Shown here one piece after another: positions 29,780 through 38,234 of a DNA stretch of 64,000 bases. The notes under the pieces were generated by a model. That model was not told where the DNA came from and made no database searches. It worked only from the letters and a program-made list of their open reading frames with translations. This stretch comes from Acinetobacter colistiniresistens (lineage in GTDB: Bacteria > Pseudomonadota > Gammaproteobacteria > Pseudomonadales > Moraxellaceae), in the NCBI RefSeq assembly GCF_000413935.1, contig NZ_KE340381.1, positions 124,001 through 188,000 on the forward strand, written 5' to 3'. The position numbers and the translations under genes were made by a program. The stretch's first letter is position 1. Each line of letters begins with the position of its first letter.

Positions 29780-31819
29780 TTAACGTTTCAATAATGCTTT
29801 TAAATTGGCGAGATACTGCTGTGCCTGCTCTTTCGGATCAACATTCGGTGCCAATTTCTTTTTACGGCCATGCCATTCCAAATCATCTTGTGGCATCTCA
29901 TCCAAGAAACGGCTTGGCGTCATTTGACGCATTTGCCCACCATTCTTACGCTGCTCCGCCAAGGTCAAGGTCAGGCCCTGACGTGCGCGGGTAATGCCTA
30001 CATACATCAAACGGCGCTCTTCTTCGATAGTTTCCGATGCAATCGAGTTTTTATGTGGAAGTAGTTCTTCTTCCAAACCGATCATATATACATACGGAAA
30101 CTCTAGCCCTTTTGCTGCGTGTAGGGTTAATAAGTTCACCTTATCGGTGTCTTCTTCTTCCTGTTGCTGCTCAAGCATATCCAGCAACACCAACTTACGA
30201 ATCACACTCTCAATATTCTTCTCATCCACATCATCGGTACGATTCAGTAGATTTTGAATACTGCTATATAAACTTTCGATACTGTCGAGTTTGGTTTTTT
30301 CTTGCGCAGGCGTAGCGGCTTGTTCGCGGATATAGTCGATATAGCCTGCTTCATTGATCATTTGACGAACTTTCGGCATCGGCTCATCGTCATCCAGCAG
30401 TTCGCGCGTAAAGGTTGCGATAAAATCAGCAAACTCATGTAATTGTGTGGCAGCTTTCTTTGGCAACACCATGCTTAAGCGCTGATCTGAAGATGCGGTT
30501 AATAAAGACAAGGTATTTTCTTGGGCAAATAAACCGAGTTTTTCTAAAGTTACCGGGCCAATCGCACGTTTGGGTGTATTAATAATACGCAAGAATGCAC
30601 TGTCATCTTCTGGGTTAATGATCAGGCGCAAATAACTCATCACGTCTTTAATTTCAGCGCGTGCGAAGAATGACTGACCACCAGACAATTTATACGGGAT
30701 CTGCATCTGACGCAGCTGCGTCTCGATTACACGTGCTTGGAAGTTCCCTCGATACAACACTGCATAATCTTTCCAGTTTTTACCATTCATTAACTTATGC
30801 GTAATCAGGTCTTTCACTACACGTTCTGCTTCATCGTCATCATTTAGACAGGTAATGACCCGAATAGTTTCACCATGCCCTTTATCACTCCACAATTTCT
30901 TATCGAAGATATGCGGATTATTTTCAATTACGGCATTGGCTGCTTTTAAGATACGACTGGTTGAACGGTAGTTTTGCTCAAGTTTAATGACTTTGAGATT
31001 ATGGAAGTCATCCTTCAATAAAGCCATGTTTTCAGGCTTTGCACCACGCCATGCATAAATCGACTGGTCATCATCACCTACGGCGGTGAACTGCCCCATC
31101 ACGCCAACCAACAGCTTCACCAAAGTATATTGCGCAGTATTGGTATCCTGATATTCATCGACCAGTAAATAGCGAACACGGTTTTGCCATTTGTCACGTA
31201 CTTCAGCATTTTCCTGAAGCAAACGCGTTGGCATCACGATCAAGTCATCAAAGTCTACCGCGTTATAGGCCCGTAAATTCCGTTCATAAAGCTGATAAAG
31301 ATGTGCAAACTGGACATCTTCAACCGTTTCACAAGTTGAATGGGCTTGTTCTGGAACGATAAGATCGTTTTTCCAATCTGAAATTTTCTTCATGGCCTTG
31401 GCAAGAAGCTCTTTACTCTCAGCCCCTGACAAGTTATCACGCTGCATCAAATCCATCAGGATTCGCTTACAGTCATCGGCATCTAAAATAGAAAAGTTGT
31501 TTTTAAGTGGCAAATGTTTTAATTCAAGGCGAAGTAAATTCAAACCAAAGGTATGGAAGGTCGAAACCGAAAGTCCTTTTGCCTCTTCACGTGACAGCAA
31601 TTTCCCCACACGCTCTTTCATTTCACGCGCAGCCTTATTGGTAAAGGTCATTGCAGTAATACGATAGGCTGGAATCCCGCATTGTTGCACCAAGAAAGCC
31701 ACTTTTCGGGTGATTACAGAAGTTTTACCTGAACCTGCACCTGCAAGTACCAACAATGGCCCCTGAACATATTTCATTGCTTCAAGTTGCTTGTCATTGA
31801 GTTGACTGGCAGATGACAT
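29780..31819 (-). CDS. rep: ATP-dependent DNA helicase Rep (UvrD/PcrA superfamily 1A)
   Basis: Rep is a 3'-5' helicase that clears proteins from DNA ahead of replication forks. The 679-aa protein has Walker A AGAGSGKT (26-33), motif II YLLVDEYQDTN, motif III VGDDDQSIYAWRGA, motif IV LEQNYRSTSRIL and motif V LLTLHAAKGLEFPYVY. Rep is preferred over UvrD because of its length and KNSIASETIEEERRLMYVGITRA. GAGGTATAACCC precedes the start. Confidence 0.93.
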   Translation of the reverse strand: MSSASQLNDKQLEAMKYVQGPLLVLAGAGSGKTSVITRKVAFLVQQCGIPAYRITAMTFTNKAAREMKERVGKLLSREEAKGLSVSTFHTFGLNLLRLELKHLPLKNNFSILDADDCKRILMDLMQRDNLSGAESKELLAKAMKKISDWKNDLIVPEQAHSTCETVEDVQFAHLYQLYERNLRAYNAVDFDDLIVMPTRLLQENAEVRDKWQNRVRYLLVDEYQDTNTAQYTLVKLLVGVMGQFTAVGDDDQSIYAWRGAKPENMALLKDDFHNLKVIKLEQNYRSTSRILKAANAVIENNPHIFDKKLWSDKGHGETIRVITCLNDDDEAERVVKDLITHKLMNGKNWKDYAVLYRGNFQARVIETQLRQMQIPYKLSGGQSFFARAEIKDVMSYLRLIINPEDDSAFLRIINTPKRAIGPVTLEKLGLFAQENTLSLLTASSDQRLSMVLPKKAATQLHEFADFIATFTRELLDDDEPMPKVRQMINEAGYIDYIREQAATPAQEKTKLDSIESLYSSIQNLLNRTDDVDEKNIESVIRKLVLLDMLEQQQEEEDTDKVNLLTLHAAKGLEFPYVYMIGLEEELLPHKNSIASETIEEERRLMYVGITRARQGLTLTLAEQRKNGGQMRQMTPSRFLDEMPQDDLEWHGRKKKLAPNVDPKEQAQQYLANLKALLKR

Positions 31820-31941
31820 GGGTTATACCTCTCTCGTTTCCGAGCCTGATTTTTCGAGCACAATTATAGACATCTCTGTTTTATAATCCCAATAGTAAAT
31901 CTAGGGATATGTATAAATTATGATGTTTCAATTTTATAATC

Positions 31942-31958
31942 ACGACACAGTTTGTCGT
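31942..31958. promoter_or_regulatory. Small inverted repeat upstream of rep
   Basis: ACGACA and TGTCGT flank 5 bases (ACGACACAGTTTGTCGT), about 120 bp upstream of the rep start and near the terminator of the OmpA-like gene. It could be an operator. Confidence 0.25.
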
Positions 31959-31975
31959 AAGCTTTAGCATGCAAT

Positions 31976-32002
31976 AAAAAAACCACCCGAAGGTGGTTTT
32001 TT
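31976..32002 (-). terminator. Terminator after the OmpA-like lipoprotein gene
   Basis: AACCACC and GGTGGTT (31981-31987, 31992-31998) pair around CGAA and continue into A/T flanks on both sides. Confidence 0.85.
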
Positions 32003-32017
32003 AGAAATCAGTAAAAA

Positions 32018-32674
32018 TTACTGTTTCGCATAAATGCTGATTTCTACACGACGGTTTTGCTCTTTACCAGCAGCAGTTGTGTTTGATGCGATTGGGTTTG
32101 CTGAACCTAAACCTTGAGCATCAATACGGCTACCAGGAATACCTTGACCTGCTAAATAGTTTTTAACAGATTGAGCACGTGCTTGAGATAATGGAAGGTT
32201 GATTGAATCATTACCTGTGTTATCGGTATAACCCGTTACAAGGATCGCGCTCTTGTTATCTTCAGCTAAAGTTTGCGCTACTTTGTTTAAAGTACCGTAA
32301 AAGTTAGGTTTGATGTTTGATTTGTTGGTATCAAACGTGATGCTACCTGGCATAATTAACTGAACAGAACCATCTGGATTACGGCCAACTTCTACGCCAG
32401 TACCAACCATTTGTTCACGTAACTTTTTCTCTTTATTATCAAGATACAAGCCACTTGCACCACCAAGAACCGCACCAATTGCCATCGCACGGTTATTTTG
32501 CGAGCTGCTACCGTTACCAATACCTTTAGAAATACCGTAACCTAAGGCTGTACCAAGTACTGCGCCCATTGCAGCTTTGTCATATTCAAAACCGTTACCG
32601 CCATTTCCCGTAGTTTGGCAACCAGAAAGAACCAAACCAGCCCCTACGAGTGTTGAAATTACTAATGCACGCAT
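32018..32674 (-). CDS. OmpA-family lipoprotein (YiaD-like)
   Basis: A lipoprotein that ties the outer membrane to peptidoglycan. I start at ATG 32674 (218 aa, MRALVISTLVGAGLVLSGC), which has AGGAGCTACGCA upstream. The lipobox is LSGC (Cys19). A glycine-zipper segment with two short hydrophobic stretches follows (AAMGAVLGTALGYGISKGIG). The C-terminal OmpA domain has VTGYTDNTGNDSINLPLSQARAQSV-like peptidoglycan-binding sequence and ends GKEQNRRVEISI. It resembles YiaD. Confidence 0.9.
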   Translation of the reverse strand: MRALVISTLVGAGLVLSGCQTTGNGGNGFEYDKAAMGAVLGTALGYGISKGIGNGSSSQNNRAMAIGAVLGGASGLYLDNKEKKLREQMVGTGVEVGRNPDGSVQLIMPGSITFDTNKSNIKPNFYGTLNKVAQTLAEDNKSAILVTGYTDNTGNDSINLPLSQARAQSVKNYLAGQGIPGSRIDAQGLGSANPIASNTTAAGKEQNRRVEISIYAKQ

Positions 32675-33065
32675 TGCGTAGCTCCTGTCTATGTATTTTG
32701 TTGTCTGCACAAATAATGAATGAGAAAATTCAGCTAGACCATTGATATTTTGTTAATAATAAACAGTTTATTTGTATTTTTGTAATATTTTGATGCATTT
32801 TACTTGATTGCAGCAACACAATTTCTTCAACATTACTCAGATCTCACTCCCAAACAAAAATTGAGACATATATCACAAAACTAAAATCGTTTGAATTTTA
32901 AACACGGCATCATAATTCGTGCTGCCCTTTCAGTTATTAAAATCAGCTTATCGGGCGAATATATAAAAAATGTCAATATCTTAAAATATACAGTTGTATT
33001 TCAACATCTGTTGTTTATAGTTGGAACATCTCTTTTTTCAAACATATGCACTCAAGGCTGAATTT
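32675..33065. other. Divergent intergenic region, OmpA-like lipoprotein / acyltransferase
   Basis: This 391-bp AT-rich gap should hold both promoters. On the plus strand TTGTAT and TATAGT flank about 16 bp shortly before 33025 and could drive the acyltransferase. On the minus strand TATTAT near 32755 could be the lipoprotein -10. No small gene was found. Confidence 0.4.
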
Positions 33066-33983
33066 ATGGCTACCGTGAATAAAAAAGCATCCCTATTGCA
33101 AAAAGTCAGTAAAGGATTAACCGTTAGTTCAGTAATTACTGGAAGTACCTTTTTTCATGGTCCACCTGTACTTGCTTTAGGTTTAACCAAAATATTCAAA
33201 AAATCTGCAAAAGTCGATGAAACCAATATTCAAATTACCAACAGTTGGTTAGGCGTTAATAACTGGTTAATTGACCATGTATTGCCCGACTTACACTGGG
33301 ACATCAGTATTGATGAGCAGCTCGATCTTAATTTACAAGGTCGATATATGATGATCTGTAATCATCAAAGTTGGGTAGATACCACCGTAAATCAGTATTT
33401 TGGTCTAACCCGCATGCCCTTGACGCGTTTCTTTACCAAGTGGGAACTGATTTTCATTCCATTTGTAGGACAAGCGTTCAAAATCTTAGGCTTCCCGATG
33501 ATGAAACGTCATAGCAAAGAACAGATTGCCCAAAATCCAGAACTGAAGTCGCGTGATATGCTGGAAGCACGTAAAGCCTGTGAACAATTACTCAGCCAGC
33601 CATTTACTTTATTAAACTATTTGGAAGGCACTCGATTTACCCCTGAAAAACATGCTGCACAGCAATCCCCTTTCCAAAATCTGCTCAAACCTAAAGCAGG
33701 TGGTTTAGCCTTGGCGCTTAATATTCTGGGGGATCAAATTGATGCTCTAGTCGATATGACCATTGTTTATCCTGACGGTGCACCAGGTTATGGTGAATTT
33801 TGGCTTGGAGATGTCTCCCGTATTGCGGTAGATTTACGTAAAATCGATATTCCCAAATGGGTCATTGGCGGTAATTATGAAGATGATCCTATTTATCGTG
33901 AACGCTTCCAAAAATGGGTTGATCAGATCTGGACTGAAAAGGACCAGTTGATTACACAAATGAAAGCCAAGTATCATCAATAA
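33066..33983 (+). CDS. Membrane 1-acylglycerol-phosphate-type acyltransferase (YihG/PlsC-like)
   Basis: A membrane acyltransferase of the PlsC superfamily. I start at ATG 33066 (305 aa, MATVNKKASLLQK), which has AAGG 8 nt upstream. The catalytic HX4D is HQSWVD (His100, Asp105) and the phosphate-binding EGTRF follows (LNYLEGTRFTP). It resembles E. coli YihG more than the core PlsC. It is followed 24 bp later by the voltage-sensor-like gene and they may be co-transcribed. Confidence 0.86.
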   Translation: MATVNKKASLLQKVSKGLTVSSVITGSTFFHGPPVLALGLTKIFKKSAKVDETNIQITNSWLGVNNWLIDHVLPDLHWDISIDEQLDLNLQGRYMMICNHQSWVDTTVNQYFGLTRMPLTRFFTKWELIFIPFVGQAFKILGFPMMKRHSKEQIAQNPELKSRDMLEARKACEQLLSQPFTLLNYLEGTRFTPEKHAAQQSPFQNLLKPKAGGLALALNILGDQIDALVDMTIVYPDGAPGYGEFWLGDVSRIAVDLRKIDIPKWVIGGNYEDDPIYRERFQKWVDQIWTEKDQLITQMKAKYHQ

Positions 33984-34007
33984 TCTCTTCAGGGATTGAG
34001 TACAAAC

Positions 34008-35066
34008 ATGACCGAGCAAGACTCAGGAAAAAACTCTAAATATAGCTATGTTAATCCGAACAGCCCGTTCTTTAAGCTGTTCCTCGTCTATGACATTTTC
34101 ATGGTCTTTATTATTGTTTTTAATTTGTTCTGCTTAGGCATGAACTTTTTCCTGATGAGCAATATCGGCGCCTGGTTTTTTAATACCATTCATTTGACCA
34201 ATGTACTGGAGCTCTATCGAACCCATTTACATCCATGGGTCATTACCACAGAAGCTTGGTTCATTATCTTCTTGATTGTAGAGCTCGGCGTACGCTGGTT
34301 TTTATCAATTGTACAAAAGCATCATGCACGATGGTGGTTTTTCCCTTTTATACATTGGTACGAGATCATTGCGATTATTCCGCATTTCCGTTTTTTACGA
34401 TTATTTCGGGCTGGGATTATCGCTTATCGCTTGCATGAATTAGGGTATAAAGTGATCCCCGAAGGGATGCGCACCAAAGCTATTTTCTATTATCGCGTGG
34501 TGATGGAGGAGCTATCTGACCGTGTTGTCATCACCGTGATCGATGGTGTTCGACACGAGCTTGAAACCAGTTCCAGTCATAAAAAAATTATTCATGATTT
34601 AGTTGACCATCATCGCCAGCTCTTTACGGTGACGCTCGCCTCAATGTTACAGGAGTCGCTTGCCAGTGCGTTACAACAGCAACAACCAATGATTACTCAA
34701 AAAGTTGGTATCATTGTTAACCAAGCCATTGAAGATACCCCTGAACTAACGCAATTGCTGCGCTTGATCCCAATTGTAGGTGGACGAATCGAACAACAAA
34801 TCCAAAGCATTGGTCAACGCCTAGGGGAAAATATTAGTGCCGGCCTGATGGAACCATTTACAGCCGGTTCAACAGAAAGACCCAATGAGAATTATCAGTT
34901 CATTGCGCAAAAAGTGAGTGAGTTAAATATCGACAATCAATATCTGGAAGAACTGGTTGAGTCGGTGGTCTACGAAAGCCTAGAAGCCATTCGAAAACAG
35001 GTCAAAGTCAAACAATGGCAGCAAACTTTGCAAGAATCTGATCAATTGGATAAAAAAGCGGAATGA
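34008..35066 (+). CDS. Membrane protein with ion-channel-like helices, unknown function
   Basis: A protein of 352 aa from ATG 34008 (the frame opens at TTG 33996). Hydrophobic segments lie at about 24-50, 85-105 and 112-135, the last followed by an Arg-spaced helix FRFLRLFRAGIIAYR that looks like the S4 of voltage-sensor domains. The C-terminal half is soluble and helical, with repeated Glu/Gln-rich segments. There is no pore signature, so it is probably not a complete channel. Family not recognised. Confidence 0.7.
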   Translation: MTEQDSGKNSKYSYVNPNSPFFKLFLVYDIFMVFIIVFNLFCLGMNFFLMSNIGAWFFNTIHLTNVLELYRTHLHPWVITTEAWFIIFLIVELGVRWFLSIVQKHHARWWFFPFIHWYEIIAIIPHFRFLRLFRAGIIAYRLHELGYKVIPEGMRTKAIFYYRVVMEELSDRVVITVIDGVRHELETSSSHKKIIHDLVDHHRQLFTVTLASMLQESLASALQQQQPMITQKVGIIVNQAIEDTPELTQLLRLIPIVGGRIEQQIQSIGQRLGENISAGLMEPFTAGSTERPNENYQFIAQKVSELNIDNQYLEELVESVVYESLEAIRKQVKVKQWQQTLQESDQLDKKAE

Positions 35067-35182
35067 TTACAAGAAAAATTACCAATCAAGCTAGAGAATT
35101 GGTGTAATTTGTTCTAGCATTTGCTTTTATTTACAACTGCTTTAACACAATAGAGCGCTTAAAAAGCCCTGAAGGATAAATT

Positions 35183-35902
35183 ATGGCTGACATACGGATT
35201 ACGGGCAGAATGGTCAATTTTAGTCGACTGACTTTCGACACCAATGACCATAATGCAATCCGCCAGCAACTTAGCAATACCCTGAACGAAGGTTCTTATA
35301 CTGGAACACTGGTCATTATCGACAGTACTGTTGAACAAGAACTGATTGCGCTCATTCAACTACTCATTGATTTAGGCCTACAGCCGATGGCCGTTATTGA
35401 TGGTATTTTGGGTGATGAAGCTCGTGCCATTCAATTCCCTGTGCTGCCAACAGATCAGCCCTTGCAGCGTATCAAAGCTTCAAAAGAGCAAGTGGTTGAG
35501 CATGCGCCTGCAAAAACAGTGGATAACTCTGCAATACAAACACCACAAAAAAACACATCGAATGCGTATATCACCTCTTATCATGATGAGATTTTGCGTA
35601 CGGGCCAATGTTTGGTACAAGATCAAGGCGATATCATCTTAAATGCCGGCATGAATAGTGGATCAGAAGTCATTGCATCTGGAAATATTCACATTTATGG
35701 CAATGCTCGTGGTAGAGTCATTGCAGGTGCAGGTGGGCAAGCTGCGGCACGTATTTTCTGCCACTCGCTAGAAGCAGAATTAATTTCGATTGCAGGAACC
35801 TATTGTGTTGCAGATGATATTCCCAAAGATATGATCAAAAAGCCTGTACATATTTATTTAAATAACAAGCAAGAACTTGAATTTGAAGCCTTGCAGTTTT
35901 AA
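35183..35902 (+). CDS. minC: Septum site-determining protein MinC
   Basis: MinC blocks FtsZ polymerisation away from mid-cell and is recruited by MinD. The 239-aa protein has the N-terminal FtsZ-inhibiting domain and a C-terminal beta-helix domain ([20 protein letters not shown], then [17 protein letters not shown]). A GAAGGA site precedes ATG. It leads minCDE. Confidence 0.95.
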   Translation: MADIRITGRMVNFSRLTFDTNDHNAIRQQLSNTLNEGSYTGTLVIIDSTVEQELIALIQLLIDLGLQPMAVIDGILGDEARAIQFPVLPTDQPLQRIKASKEQVVEHAPAKTVDNSAIQTPQKNTSNAYITSYHDEILRTGQCLVQDQGDIILNAGMNSGSEVIASGNIHIYGNARGRVIAGAGGQAAARIFCHSLEAELISIAGTYCVADDIPKDMIKKPVHIYLNNKQELEFEALQF

Positions 35903-35974
35903 TTTATTTAATTGAGTTTTAAGCACCAAATAAGCCCTTTTAGGGGCGTATGACCATAAATAGGAGTGGATTCG

Positions 35975-36787
35975 GTGGCCAAAATTGTTGTCGTAACGTC
36001 AGGCAAAGGTGGTGTAGGTAAAACTACAACAAGCGCATCTTTTGCAACAGGTTTAGCCCTACGTGGTCATAAAACTGTTGTAATTGATTTCGATGTAGGT
36101 TTACGTAACCTAGATTTGATTATGGGCTGCGAACGCCGCGTTGTTTATGATTTCGTCAATGTCATTAATAATGAAGCACGCTTACAACAAGCGCTGATCC
36201 GTGATAAAGATATTGAAAACTTATATATTCTCCCTGCATCACAAACCCGTGATAAAGATGCCTTGAGCGATGAAGGTGTTGCACGTGTGATTGATGAACT
36301 TTCTCAAGAGTTCGATTACATTATCTGTGACTCACCAGCAGGGATTGAACGTGGTGCGATTTTAGCCATGTATCATGCGGATGAAGCCATCATTGTCACC
36401 AACCCTGAAATTTCATCAGTACGTGACTCTGACCGCATTATTGGCATGCTTGATAGCAAGACCAAGAAAGTTGAACAAAACGAAGGTCGTATCCGTAAGC
36501 ATCTATGTATCACACGTTTCAACCCTGAACGTGCAGATCGTCAAGAAATGCTTACGATTGATGATATCTCTAAAGATATTTTACGAGTGCCGACATTGGG
36601 TGTCATTCCTGAGTGTCCAAGCGTGCTTCAAGCATCAAACGAAGGTAAGCCAGTAATTCTGTACGCAGAAGAAAAAGCTGGACAAGCTTATGATGACTTG
36701 GTAGCTCGTTTCCTTGGTGAAGAGCGTCCTTATCGACACATTGCAGTACAGCCAAAAGGTTGGTTAGCTAGACTATTTGGAGCGTAA
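35975..36787 (+). CDS. minD: Septum site-determining ATPase MinD
   Basis: MinD is the ATPase that binds the membrane, carries MinC and oscillates with MinE. The true start is GTG 35975, with AGGAG at 35962-35966, giving 270 aa, the same length as E. coli MinD. The deviant Walker A KGGVGKT is at 11-17. The C-terminal membrane-targeting helix PKGWLARLFGA is intact. The frame also opens at an earlier GTG (35966), which lies on the ribosome site. Confidence 0.97.
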   Translation: MAKIVVVTSGKGGVGKTTTSASFATGLALRGHKTVVIDFDVGLRNLDLIMGCERRVVYDFVNVINNEARLQQALIRDKDIENLYILPASQTRDKDALSDEGVARVIDELSQEFDYIICDSPAGIERGAILAMYHADEAIIVTNPEISSVRDSDRIIGMLDSKTKKVEQNEGRIRKHLCITRFNPERADRQEMLTIDDISKDILRVPTLGVIPECPSVLQASNEGKPVILYAEEKAGQAYDDLVARFLGEERPYRHIAVQPKGWLARLFGA

Positions 36788-36789
36788 TT

Positions 36790-37062
36790 ATGGCAGGATT
36801 CTGGAGTAAACTTTTTAGCAGTGATGAAAAACCATCAAGTGCACAAACTGCCAAAGATCGTTTAAAGGTGATTGTTGCCTCTGAACAAGGTTTAGGTCGT
36901 CGCCTAGGCCAAGACAAAATCGACCAGATGAAAAAAGAAATCATGCAGGTAGTGAGTCGTTATGTTCGTGGTGTGGATGAACAGCATATTCAAATGCAGG
37001 TTCGTTCAGAAGCAAATATCGAAATGTTAGAAATGAATATCAATTTACCTGAAGATCGATAG
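36790..37062 (+). CDS. minE: Cell division topological specificity factor MinE
   Basis: MinE stimulates the MinD ATPase and drives pole-to-pole oscillation. The 90-aa protein begins with MAGFWSKLFSSDEKPSS, matching the membrane-binding N-terminal helix, followed by the MinD-contact region KDRLKVIVASEQG. It is 2 bp after the minD stop, so translation is probably coupled. Confidence 0.95.
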   Translation: MAGFWSKLFSSDEKPSSAQTAKDRLKVIVASEQGLGRRLGQDKIDQMKKEIMQVVSRYVRGVDEQHIQMQVRSEANIEMLEMNINLPEDR

Positions 37063-37089
37063 AAGTTTTTTCATTAGCGATTTTTCGCA

Positions 37090-37160
37090 AATAAAGGCAA
37101 AATACGCGGGTGGATCTGGAAAGCATGGCTTTCCCCCACTTCAAGGATTTTGCCTTTATT
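37090..37160 (+). promoter_or_regulatory. Layered hairpin between minE and the PA4642-like gene
   Basis: A 14-bp outer stem AATAAAGGCAAAAT/ATTTTGCCTTTATT (37090-37103, 37147-37160), an inner GTGG/CCAC (37110-37113, 37136-37139) and a 7-bp tip GGAAAGC/GCTTTCC around ATG (37118-37124, 37128-37134). It ends 25 bp before the next start. It may terminate minE transcription or act as a leader structure for the downstream gene. Confidence 0.6.
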
Positions 37161-37185
37161 ATTTTATAAGACTGAGGAGATTGTC

Positions 37186-37473
37186 ATGGCATTATCACAG
37201 CCAGCAACTTTCAATGAAGAATGGTCAGATGAGCGTGTGTTTGCCTACCTTAACCAACTTCCTCCCACTGGCGTCAATGCTGACTTTCATGTGCTTTATC
37301 ATGCCTTCAAACATATGCGTCCAAATGACTATGAACGCTTAATTACTCAGTTTTTGGCCGATGGCCGTGACTTGAATGCCACCAACCCAGAAGGTCAGCG
37401 CATTCATGATGTGATTGCACAGTTCCCACGTCAAAAAGATGGTTTCCTAGAAGTATTGGCAAAATTTGCTTAA
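37186..37473 (+). CDS. PA4642-like small protein, unknown function
   Basis: A 95-aa soluble protein from ATG 37186, with GAGGAG upstream. It is predicted to be alpha-helical with no signal sequence. It resembles a small conserved gammaproteobacterial family. The preceding hairpin may control its expression. No function can be inferred. Confidence 0.82.
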   Translation: MALSQPATFNEEWSDERVFAYLNQLPPTGVNADFHVLYHAFKHMRPNDYERLITQFLADGRDLNATNPEGQRIHDVIAQFPRQKDGFLEVLAKFA

Positions 37474-37486
37474 TGACTATCTAGAA

Positions 37487-37540
37487 TAAAGCCACATAAT
37501 TTATGCGTCTTATATAATAAGTTTAAATTATGTGGCTTTA
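37487..37540 (+). terminator. Perfect 17-bp inverted repeat, probable terminator
   Basis: TAAAGCCACATAATTTA and TAAATTATGTGGCTTTA (37487-37503, 37524-37540) pair perfectly around a 20-nt loop and lie directly after the small gene's stop. Confidence 0.65.
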
Positions 37541-37631
37541 TCTAAAACCATCTAACTTTTTGTAATTTATTAAATTTCAAATAAAACCAATACAATTTTA
37601 TTTTCCAGCAACCTATTTGCTAATAAAGACA

Positions 37632-38165
37632 ATGACCAACACGAACAATCATTTAATTGAATCACCTCCAATAAAACACCATCTTGCTGATCTGAAAATT
37701 ATCAGTATGAAGCAGTTTATTATCTTATCCATCACTTCATTTGGTTTGTATCAAATTTGGTGGATGTTTAAAGCATGGCGTTTTTTTGCGATCAAAGATA
37801 ATTTAAATATTATGCCTGCCGCGCGTGCCATCTTTTCAATTTTCTTTTTATATTTGCTGTTTAGCAAGATTCAGAGCTATGCTCAAGAAAATGGCTATAC
37901 ACGGTCATTTTCATCAGCATGGATGTTCGTTGGCTATCTACTCATAATATTTGCCTACTATCTGCCTGATCCTTATTGGTTGATTACCTTATTCGATTTC
38001 ATTTTCTTAATCCCTGCTTTTGTCGCATTTAATTATGCCAAAATCCAATCCACAGACCTTAATGCAATTCGCCAAGAAACACTCGGGGCTGGACATATCA
38101 TTGTCGTTGCAATTGGTTCTTTGTGTTGGTTATTAATCCTGATTGGTCTTTTTACTCGGGTCTAA
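37632..38165 (+). CDS. DUF4234-like membrane protein
   Basis: A 177-aa inner-membrane protein from ATG 37632, with about five hydrophobic segments. The opening of the membrane part, ITSFGLYQIWWMFKAW, matches the start of DUF4234-type proteins. Function unknown. It is convergent with ftsK. Confidence 0.75.
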   Translation: MTNTNNHLIESPPIKHHLADLKIISMKQFIILSITSFGLYQIWWMFKAWRFFAIKDNLNIMPAARAIFSIFFLYLLFSKIQSYAQENGYTRSFSSAWMFVGYLLIIFAYYLPDPYWLITLFDFIFLIPAFVAFNYAKIQSTDLNAIRQETLGAGHIIVVAIGSLCWLLILIGLFTRV

Positions 38166-38190
38166 TCAAACCCGAATTCTTCTACAAATA

Positions 38191-38220
38191 AAAAAGCCTC
38201 TAATCATAGAGGCTTTTTTA
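38191..38220. terminator. Bidirectional terminator before ftsK
   Basis: A perfect 12-bp stem, AAAAAGCCTCTA with TAGAGGCTTTTT (38191-38202, 38207-38218), loop ATCA, between convergent genes. Confidence 0.88.
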
Positions 38221-38234
38221 TTTGACTTTCCTGA

